From assembly GCA_017999195.1 (NCBI GenBank), contig JAGOBP010000273.1:1-6033 (forward strand): a stretch of DNA of 6,033 nucleotides. The letters are read 5' to 3'. Made by a program: the position numbers and the translations under genes. Positions within the stretch are counted from its first letter, which is position 1. Every line of letters starts with the position of its first letter. The DNA is from Thermoflexales bacterium. Its GTDB lineage: Bacteria > Chloroflexota > Anaerolineae > Fen-1058. The notes below the pieces were generated by a model, which saw only the letters and a program-made list of their open reading frames with translations, ran no database searches and had not been told where the DNA came from. Positions 1 to 4,976 of the stretch are shown here, one piece after another.

Positions 1-693
1 TTGTTGATGCGCCACATATTGATCGGCGTAATGCTCCCACGCCGTGCGGCGCAGTTCGCGATCGGTGCCCTGCAAATACTGCAACAACAGGCCATGCGTC
101 AACGGTCGTTCGACGCCGTCCGCATCATGCGCCGGGGCAAACTTGAAATCGGCATTCGTCAACAGATGCATGGTCGTGTTCACGCTGCCAAACGGCTCGG
201 CCAGCAAGCCCAGCACCTCTTCGACTTCGGCCGAGCGGACGTGCGCCTGCTTGCGGAACAAATTATCGAAGTAGTGCGCGTAGCTCGCCAAACGCGATTC
301 GGTCGTCAGCCAACCCGATAGGACTGCCTGCCCGATCGCGAGCGCCTCTGGATCGATGTAGGCAAAGGCTGCCAGCGTTTGGCCAAACAAGCCGCCAGCC
401 TGCGCCGCCATGGCCTGCGCCGCTTGATTGCCGCTCTCCACTGCCGCCGACATACCCGCATATACCTGAAGTTTCAGCACGCGCTGCATCAAACTGTCGC
501 GCGCCTCGAGGGCTTGGGCCAGCGTTGACGCGCCGTCAGCCAGGCGGCCTTGAAATTGAGCCGCCACGCTCAACGTCGCACTGGCCGCCTTGAATTCAGC
601 GTGCCACGCGGCCGCAGATTCAAAAACGCTGGGCGCATTCCAGGTGTATTGCGCGGGGATTTCGCTATGCAACGGCAGTTGTGTATCGGCCAT
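1..693 (-). CDS. pepF: Oligoendopeptidase F-like M3 family metallopeptidase, N-terminal part (partial)
   Basis: This reading frame starts at ATG 693-691 and runs off the left edge, giving 231 residues of a family that is usually about 600 long. The start is supported by an AGGAG Shine-Dalgarno sequence just upstream. Seen: an alanine-rich helical N-terminus, the stretch HYFDNLFRKQAHVRS (about 140-154) followed by EVEEVLG, and a segment LTHGLLLQYLQGTDRELRR (about 198-216) followed by AWEHYADQYVAHQQ. These resemble the helical N-terminal domain of M3B oligopeptidases, including the 'D-R-E-x-R-x-x-A' block. Known for the family: cytoplasmic zinc peptidases that cut short peptides using an HExxH motif. 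That motif would lie beyond the window, so catalytic competence cannot be judged. It has no signal peptide. It follows the phosphofructokinase gene after a 59-base gap containing a hairpin. Family assignment is fairly secure; the exact subtype is not. Confidence 0.85.
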   Translation of the reverse strand, partial: MADTQLPLHSEIPAQYTWNAPSVFESAAAWHAEFKAASATLSVAAQFQGRLADGASTLAQALEARDSLMQRVLKLQVYAGMSAAVESGNQAAQAMAAQAGGLFGQTLAAFAYIDPEALAIGQAVLSGWLTTESRLASYAHYFDNLFRKQAHVRSAEVEEVLGLLAEPFGSVNTTMHLLTNADFKFAPAHDADGVERPLTHGLLLQYLQGTDRELRRTAWEHYADQYVAHQQ

Positions 694-713
694 AATGATC
701 TCCTACCCAAGAC

Positions 714-741
714 CCGGTCAGGTTTTTTCAAACCTGACCGG
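714..741 (-). terminator. 12-bp perfect hairpin between phosphofructokinase and pepF genes
   Basis: CCGGTCAGGTTT (714-725) and AAACCTGACCGG (730-741) are perfect reverse complements around a 4-base loop. Read in the direction of transcription (minus strand) the loop is GAAA, a stable GNRA tetraloop. It begins 11 bases after the phosphofructokinase stop and ends close to the pepF ribosome binding site. No U-tract follows on either strand, so a classical intrinsic terminator is not shown. It could instead be a partial terminator, a 3'-end stabiliser or an RNA processing site. The palindrome is certain; the role is inferred. Confidence 0.5.
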
Positions 742-752
742 TCTAATACTCG

Positions 753-1958
753 TTAGCCTTCGCTGGTCATGATGAACAGCGGCGTCATCTCAAAGCTCTT
801 GTAGTGCGGACGATACCGATCAACGTTGTAGAAACGATCGACGTTAACGACTTTCTTGGTGCTGGTTACAATATCCAACGGAATGTTGTCGTAGCGGCCA
901 TTCTTCAGCACCACCAGTCGCCCGTGAATGCCGTTCAACAGCAGGTCCAGGGCGAGGTTGCCATACGCCATCGGCACGATCGAATCGATCGCATCCGGGT
1001 CGCCGCCGCGCACCAGATAGCCCAATTTCTGATTGATGATGTTGACTTCCTTGCCCTTGTTATACTGGGCCGTGCGTTTCTGAATCTCGTTCGATACCAG
1101 ATCGCCGATACCGCCCAGTTTGGCATGACCGAAAGCGTCGGTAGTGGCGCTCTGGAACACCATCTCGCCGCCCTCATACATCGCGCCTTCCGACACCAGG
1201 CAAATGGCATACTTGCTGGGGTTGTGAGTGCGATCGTACATCAGCAGTTCAGCCAACTTATCCATGTTGAATTTGTGCTCGGGAATCACGCACCGATTGG
1301 CCGCACCCGCCATCGTGGGCAGCATGGCCGTGAAGCCTGCATAGCGCCCGAAGACTTCCATCACCAACAGCCGTTCGTGCGACCCCGCCGAGGTGCGCAG
1401 TTTGTTCGCCATCTCGATCGTGCGCGTGACGCACGTGCTGAAGCCGATGCAGTAATCGGTGCCGGGCACGTCGTTGTCCATCGTCTTGGGGATGGCGACC
1501 ACTTTGACGCCTTCCTTATACAATCGCACCCCGTAGCTCAGTGTGTCGTCGCCGCCGATCGGGATGAGATAGTCGATGCCCAGCCAATCGAGGTTCTTCA
1601 AGACTTCCGGCGTCAGGTCATTCGACTTCTCGTGATACTGCTCTTTCAGATGCTCCGGCACGGAATCGGCCTTCACCGCGCTGGGCTTGGTGCGCGAGGT
1701 GTGCAGGAACGTGCCGCCGGTGCGCCCCGCGCGGTTGACAATTTCTTCCGTCAAAAATTGGAAGTTGTTGCTATTGTCATAGTCCTTCTCGCGCACGATG
1801 TCGATGGTGCCCGCCCAGCCGCGCCGCAGGCCGACCACTTCCCAGCCCTCGCGCAGCGCGCGAATGGTGACCGCGCGGATAGCGGGATTCAGGCCGGGCA
1901 CATCGCCGCCGCCCGTGAGAATCGCGATCCGTTTCTTGCCTGTATTCACGTTAGCCAT
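753..1958 (-). CDS. pfp: 6-phosphofructokinase, probably pyrophosphate-dependent
   Basis: A 401-residue phosphofructokinase that converts fructose 6-phosphate to fructose 1,6-bisphosphate in cytoplasmic glycolysis. Motifs in order: phosphate loop GGGDVPGLN (16-24); PIGGDDT (133-139); PKTMDND (157-163) with D161 at the position of the catalytic base; MEVFGR (200-205) in the sugar-phosphate site; LGYLVRGGDPDAID (312-325) with R317. Known for the family: ATP enzymes such as E. coli PfkA have Gly at positions 104 and 124, whereas PPi enzymes have Asp and Lys. Here these are D138 and K158, so PPi use, and hence a reversible reaction, is predicted. The length of about 400 also suits bacterial PPi enzymes better than the roughly 320 of PfkA. 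The ATG start is preceded by GGAGG seven bases upstream. It lies 35 bases after the DinB-like gene and may share its transcript. Substrate choice is inferred from two residues. Confidence 0.93.
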   Translation of the reverse strand: MANVNTGKKRIAILTGGGDVPGLNPAIRAVTIRALREGWEVVGLRRGWAGTIDIVREKDYDNSNNFQFLTEEIVNRAGRTGGTFLHTSRTKPSAVKADSVPEHLKEQYHEKSNDLTPEVLKNLDWLGIDYLIPIGGDDTLSYGVRLYKEGVKVVAIPKTMDNDVPGTDYCIGFSTCVTRTIEMANKLRTSAGSHERLLVMEVFGRYAGFTAMLPTMAGAANRCVIPEHKFNMDKLAELLMYDRTHNPSKYAICLVSEGAMYEGGEMVFQSATTDAFGHAKLGGIGDLVSNEIQKRTAQYNKGKEVNIINQKLGYLVRGGDPDAIDSIVPMAYGNLALDLLLNGIHGRLVVLKNGRYDNIPLDIVTSTKKVVNVDRFYNVDRYRPHYKSFEMTPLFIMTSEG

Positions 1959-1993
1959 GCTGCATCCTCCGAATGGATATGATTTAGCGGCGG

Positions 1994-2710
1994 TTACGCC
2001 GGTTGATAGAGTGCCTGGTAGGCCGGGTCAGCGCGCAGTGAATCCAGATCGGAATCTTGTTTGGACCACTCGACGAGTTCGGGGTGCGACTGCAACGCTG
2101 TCGTCAGTTCGGTCAGCGCCCGCGCGGACTGGCCGGAGACCGCGTAATAACAGGCCAGGTTATAGCGGGCCACGGTACGCTCTTCTGGAATGGTTTCCAG
2201 CAAGTCCGTCGCTGTTTCTTGCAGTTGATTCGCACGCTCAATCTCGCCGCGCTCGACATACAATTGCGCGAGATGCGCCTCGGAATGTGCAAAACCGCTC
2301 CCCACGATTACCCGCAAGAGCGGTTGATTCTTCAAGTGGGCAAAGCGGTGTGGATCAGTCAAATCCTCTTCCGAAAGCGACTGCGTCAAAGCCACCAACG
2401 CCCGATAGGTTTCCTCAGCCTCACCGATCGTGTCCACCCACGATCGTTCGCGGTACGCCACAAAGTGCGCGTCATTAAGGCCCAAATAATCATCGGCGTT
2501 GACCGGTTCTTCGCCGCGCACGATGGCGTTCACACGCTCAATTGCCCGCTGCTGCCACATCGTGCTGTGCGAAATCGCATCCTTGATCGCCCACTGCTTA
2601 AGCGTGCCCACCGCCGCGCAATCGGCGTCGGACAGTGTCGCGCTGAAGGCCTGTAAATCGGCATAGGCGCGATCGAGCAGTTCGATCATTCGGGTCTTGG
2701 CATCACCCAT
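1994..2710 (-). CDS. DinB-like four-helix protein with C-terminal TPR segment
   Basis: This is a 238-residue soluble protein. Residues 1-155 look like a DinB/YfiT-type four-helix bundle: a WAIKDAISHSTMW segment (40-52) with H48, and GFAHSEAHLAQ (139-149) with H142 and H146. These three histidines match the metal-binding triad of the superfamily. Residues about 178-238 resemble a TPR unit followed by the 'TPR end-of-group' pattern, with RYNLACYYAVSGQSARAL and then DLDSLRADPAY. DinB-superfamily members include thiol-dependent transferases and many proteins of unknown role, so no reaction is assigned. The start is chosen at ATG 2710-2708, which overlaps the upstream stop codon as TGATG and implies translational coupling. 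An in-frame GTG one codon earlier (2713) is the alternative. It has no signal peptide or membrane segment. Fold assignment is moderately confident; function is unknown. Confidence 0.75.
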   Translation of the reverse strand: MGDAKTRMIELLDRAYADLQAFSATLSDADCAAVGTLKQWAIKDAISHSTMWQQRAIERVNAIVRGEEPVNADDYLGLNDAHFVAYRERSWVDTIGEAEETYRALVALTQSLSEEDLTDPHRFAHLKNQPLLRVIVGSGFAHSEAHLAQLYVERGEIERANQLQETATDLLETIPEERTVARYNLACYYAVSGQSARALTELTTALQSHPELVEWSKQDSDLDSLRADPAYQALYQPA

Positions 2711-3477
2711 CACACACCCGCCTTTCGATTGGCTTTTTCTTGGGCACGCAAATCGACCAAAGATTCAGTCCCATTCAGCAGCCGCTTGATGTTGGGTCGC
2801 AGCGCATAGGCCACCAGCGCCAACGCGCCCAGCCCGTACGCCACATACTCCCACGGCCCTTGCGCCAGCAACGCCCGCACCGCAAAAATCACGACGATAG
2901 CCAACCCGGCCACCAGCGACGTCAGCGACGCGATGCGAATGACAAACATGCCGATCGGGAAGAACGGCAGCGTGAAGATCAACGAGGGGAACCAGAAGCC
3001 AGCGGCCACGCCCATATTGGGCGCCGTGCCCGCGCCGCCGCGAAAAGCCAGATAGATCGAGGCATTGTGCCCCAGAATAACGCCCCAGCCCGCAAAGACC
3101 TCGGCCCAGACATTGCCCAGGAAGAGGTGTCGCGCCAACGTCACGCCCGCCAGGCCCTTCAGCAAGTCGCCGATGACGGTCAGCGTCGCCGCGCCGAAGC
3201 CGCCCGCGCGCAGCGCATTCGTGCCGCCCGTGCGCCCGCTGCCCTCTTCCGTAATGTCGCGCTCGCGCAGCGCCCCGATGATGATGAAACCAAACGGAAT
3301 CGACCCGAGCAAGTAGCCGCCAATCGCCGCCGCAATCCAGCGAGCCAGGTCCGACCACTTGGCCGCCTCGATCAGGATGGCCGATTGCAGGCCATTTTCG
3401 GACAAAATGATCGCGATCGCCGCGGTGGCGACAATGAGCGCCAACATTGCACTGGCACGATACACTCTGCGTTTCAT
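2710..3477 (-). CDS. plsY: PlsY-type glycerol-3-phosphate acyltransferase, divergent
   Basis: A 255-residue multi-pass membrane protein. PlsY uses acyl-phosphate to acylate glycerol 3-phosphate, the first step of bacterial phospholipid synthesis. Seen: YLLGSIPFGFIIIG (55-68); the first conserved loop SGRTGGTNALR (80-90), compared with the usual SGNxGATNxxR; GHN (136-138); second loop FRGGAGTAPNMG (145-156); third loop RIASLTS (181-187); and the typical C-terminal ending RPNIKRLLNGTE (227-238). Two oddities: the lysine of the usual GGKG glycerol-phosphate loop is replaced by alanine (A149), and an extra N-terminal hydrophobic segment (about 8-27) makes the protein longer than the usual roughly 200 residues. 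ATG is preceded by AAGGAG. The gene end overlaps the next start (TGATG). Family membership is strong; full activity is less certain given the altered loop. Confidence 0.88.
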   Translation of the reverse strand: MKRRVYRASAMLALIVATAAIAIILSENGLQSAILIEAAKWSDLARWIAAAIGGYLLGSIPFGFIIIGALRERDITEEGSGRTGGTNALRAGGFGAATLTVIGDLLKGLAGVTLARHLFLGNVWAEVFAGWGVILGHNASIYLAFRGGAGTAPNMGVAAGFWFPSLIFTLPFFPIGMFVIRIASLTSLVAGLAIVVIFAVRALLAQGPWEYVAYGLGALALVAYALRPNIKRLLNGTESLVDLRAQEKANRKAGV

Positions 3478-3540
3478 GAATCTCCTTGGGCAACCGAAGG
3501 TGTCTGATATAACCCGCGACTCGATTACCCGATGCTGTTA

Positions 3541-3939
3541 TTACACGACATTCAAACCGACTTCAGTCACTTGCCCTTCAATAATGCGAAATGCCCGCAC
3601 GCTGGGCGGCGACTGGTTCAACGCGACGATGAGATACACGGCATCCGGATACGCGGCCTGCGCGATGTCTGTCGGCGACGGGACGGGCGGCCCGGCCGGA
3701 TGCGAGTGAAAGATGCCCACCGGCTCGAAATCACAGGCCACCATCGCTTCGATGAACTCACGCCCGTCCATCTGATAGGCCACCGCGCTGTGCAGCGCGT
3801 TCGGCACCGGCAGCACCGCCCCAACCCGATTGGCCTGCCCGGCTAACAGGCCGCACCGCTCTTCCGAGCGATCAGCCAGCACATGCGCCAGCATGGCCTG
3901 AAATTGCTCACTCGTAAAGATCAACCCTTCGTCACTCAC
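3541..3939 (-). CDS. JAMM/MPN+ (M67 family) metallopeptidase-like protein
   Basis: With the GTG at 3939 as start this is a 132-residue single-domain protein, the usual size for stand-alone bacterial JAMM proteins. The zinc motif is complete: E27 or E28 just before CGLLAG (29-34), then H78-S-H80, seven residues, S88, two residues, D91, which fits HxHx(7)SxxD exactly. Known for the family: metal-dependent isopeptidases or peptidases. Some bacterial members trim residues from ubiquitin-like sulfur carriers such as CysO, but no carrier gene (ThiS/MoaD type) is visible here, so the substrate is unknown. The same frame stays open further upstream to an ATG at 4050. That longer form is rejected because it would cover the promoter and a palindromic region and has no family match. 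A TATAAT box lies six bases before the GTG and no ribosome binding site is seen, suggesting a leaderless mRNA. The next gene follows after 63 bases. Confidence 0.87.
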   Translation of the reverse strand: MSDEGLIFTSEQFQAMLAHVLADRSEERCGLLAGQANRVGAVLPVPNALHSAVAYQMDGREFIEAMVACDFEPVGIFHSHPAGPPVPSPTDIAQAAYPDAVYLIVALNQSPPSVRAFRIIEGQVTEVGLNVV

Positions 3940-3945
3940 GCGGAG

Positions 3946-3975
3946 ATTATACCGCCAACCATGATGCCTGTGCAA
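3946..3975 (-). promoter_or_regulatory. Promoter of the JAMM gene, probably giving a leaderless transcript
   Basis: On the minus strand TTGCAC (3975-3970) is followed after 18 bases by a perfect TATAAT (3951-3946), and then CTCCGC leads directly into GTG. The -35 matches only TTG of the consensus. Transcription would start at or within a base or two of the GTG, leaving no room for a Shine-Dalgarno sequence. It may drive the whole minus-strand gene series, since no clear second promoter is seen in the short gaps downstream. Confidence 0.55.
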
Positions 3976-3990
3976 TCGCACTTGCCGTCG

Positions 3991-4018
3991 CGCCGCCATC
4001 GGATGGAATCCGACGGCG
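3991..4018. repeat. Bulged inverted repeat in the divergent intergenic region
   Basis: TCGGAT (3999-4004) and ATCCGA (4008-4013) pair around GGA. The stem continues, after a 3-base bulge (3996-3998), with CGCCG (3991-3995) pairing to CGGCG (4014-4018). It lies just upstream of the JAMM promoter. It could be a regulator site or part of the neighbouring palindromic element. No function can be assigned. Confidence 0.4.
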
Positions 4019-4057
4019 CAACCTCGCGAACGGGTGTCCGCCAAAGCCAAAGCAGCC

Positions 4058-4173
4058 GGCGATTGAAATCGCGCCTAGTGGGCGTTCCGCCGAGCGTCGG
4101 CCTACGCCGACGACCCTCGTCCACGCAGGTGGACGATCAGCCAACGGCTCTACAAGCGCGACTTCCAGTCGCC
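4058..4173. repeat. Multi-hairpin palindromic element, likely a dispersed intergenic repeat
   Basis: About 116 bases built of palindromes. The outer arms 4058-4074 and 4156-4173 are imperfect reverse complements (about 15 of 18 positions, one gap), and each arm also folds on itself (GCGATT/AATCGC at 4059-4072; GCGAC/GTCGC at 4158-4172). Between them sit two perfect hairpins: CGTCGGC-CTAC-GCCGACG (4095-4112) and TCGTCCAC-GCAG-GTGGACGA (4117-4136). No convincing protein is encoded. The design resembles small non-autonomous palindromic elements found between genes in Chloroflexota and other bacteria. That likeness is from memory; copy number cannot be tested in one window. Together with the adjacent promoters it accounts for most of the 350-base gap. 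Confidence 0.5.
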
Positions 4174-4225
4174 AGCCCGCAGTCACCGCAAAAACAATGA
4201 TGCGCACTCATCGCGAACCTCCGCC

Positions 4226-4254
4226 TTGACTTTTCGCTCTATCTGAATTAAAAT
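4226..4254 (+). promoter_or_regulatory. Sigma70-type promoter of the metal-regulator/feo operon
   Basis: TTGACT (4226-4231) and TAAAAT (4249-4254) are separated by exactly 17 bases, each one base away from consensus. Transcription would begin near 4261, inside the inverted repeat at 4251-4272, leaving a leader of about 30 bases with AGGT seven bases before the ATG at 4290. The AT-rich composition contrasts with the surrounding G+C-rich sequence. Confidence 0.8.
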
Positions 4255-4272
4255 TTAGGCATTCCTAAATTT
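4251..4272. promoter_or_regulatory. Candidate DtxR/MntR-family operator
   Basis: AAATTTAGG (4251-4259) and CCTAAATTT (4264-4272) form a perfect 9-bp inverted repeat with a 4-base spacer. The core TTTAGG..CCTAAA resembles operators of metal-dependent DtxR/IdeR/SirR-type repressors, which have TTAGG half sites. It overlaps the -10 box and the predicted transcription start, so binding would block initiation. The first gene downstream encodes such a repressor, implying metal-dependent autorepression of the operon. The repeat is seen; the binding protein is inferred. Confidence 0.72.
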
Positions 4273-4289
4273 ATTTCTAGGTAACTCAA

Positions 4290-4952
4290 ATGGACAAACT
4301 CAGCCCGCCGATGGAAGACTATCTGAAAGCCATTTACATGATCCACGAACGCGACGCGGCCGTGACCACGACGGCCATCGCCACGGCGCTGAGCGTGACC
4401 CCGGCCAGCGTCACCGGCATGATCAAGAAACTGGCCGAATTGAAGTTGGTGCGCCACACCCCCTACCAGGGCGTGGAACTGACCAAAGCGGGCGAGAAAG
4501 TCGCGCTGGAAATCGTGCGTCATCACCGCTTGCTGGAACTCTTCCTGATCGAAGCGCTGGGCTATTCGTGGGACGAAGTTCACGCCGAAGCGGATGTGCT
4601 GGAGCACGTCATCAGCGAAGAATTTGAAGAGCGCGTCGCGGCGCGGCTGGGCTATCCGGTCGTCGATCCGCACGGCGACCCCATCCCGGCCAAAGACGGC
4701 ACCTTGATCGTTATTGCGGAACAATCGTTGTTGCAGTTGGGAGCGGGCTGTTCGGCCACCGTCACCCGCGTCAGCGATCGCAATTCGGCGGTGCTGCGCT
4801 ATGCGGGCGAATTGGGCCTGCGGCCGGGCGTGCGTGTCACCCTCATCGCGTCCGAACCGTTCGGCGGTTCGCTGCGCGTGAAAGTCGGCAAGGCCGAGTG
4901 TTCGATCGGGCGGGAGTTGGCCGCGCAGGTGTTTGTGGCGGTAAATGACTAA
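4290..4952 (+). CDS. DtxR/MntR-family metal-dependent transcriptional repressor
   Basis: A 220-residue cytoplasmic repressor with three domains: winged helix (about 5-72, recognition helix around TPASVTGMIKKL), metal-binding dimerisation domain (about 73-135, ending GYPVVDPHGDPIP), and a C-terminal SH3/FeoA-like domain (about 145-218). Aligned by eye to Corynebacterium DtxR, the ligands fall at the same numbers: H79, E83, H98, E105 and H106 are kept. M10 of DtxR is replaced by D10, as in MntR, and C102 by D102. MntR's E11 is matched by K13. The ligand set is therefore mixed; known family trends make Asp at this first position favour Mn2+, but the linked feo genes argue for Fe2+. It is the first gene after a strong promoter with an overlapping palindrome, so autorepression is likely. 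The next gene begins 24 bases later. Family call is strong; metal specificity is open. Confidence 0.92.
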   Translation: MDKLSPPMEDYLKAIYMIHERDAAVTTTAIATALSVTPASVTGMIKKLAELKLVRHTPYQGVELTKAGEKVALEIVRHHRLLELFLIEALGYSWDEVHAEADVLEHVISEEFEERVAARLGYPVVDPHGDPIPAKDGTLIVIAEQSLLQLGAGCSATVTRVSDRNSAVLRYAGELGLRPGVRVTLIASEPFGGSLRVKVGKAECSIGRELAAQVFVAVND

Positions 4953-4976
4953 TCAAGCGAAAGACAGGTAGACACG

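Noticed and set aside
804..1982. Long plus-strand open frame of 392 codons opposite the phosphofructokinase gene
   Set aside because: It is the antisense shadow of a gene with a full set of phosphofructokinase motifs, has arginine/histidine/glutamine-rich composition with no recognisable domain, and lacks a good ribosome binding site. Long antisense frames are common in G+C-rich genes.
2740..3507. Plus-strand open frame of 255 codons opposite the plsY-like gene
   Set aside because: Highly basic, Arg/Gln-rich, low-complexity translation typical of the reverse complement of a membrane protein gene.
3478..3540. Possible internal promoter (TTATAT) between the JAMM and plsY-like genes
   Set aside because: No -35 at a suitable distance; the match is too weak to annotate.
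3940..4050. N-terminal extension of the JAMM gene to ATG 4050
   Set aside because: The extra 37 residues match nothing in the family and overlap a perfect TATAAT box and a palindrome; the GTG at 3939 gives the usual family length.
4058..4173. CRISPR-like array
   Set aside because: The repeats are inverted, not direct, of unequal sequence, and there are no regularly sized spacers.
3947..4207. Minus-strand open frame of 86 codons in the intergenic region
   Set aside because: It is formed by the palindromic element, overlaps the JAMM promoter and has no domain; likely a spurious frame within a repeat.
4248..4724. Minus-strand open frame of 158 codons opposite the DtxR-family gene
   Set aside because: Antisense shadow; the plus-strand frame has clear DtxR domains and metal ligands.
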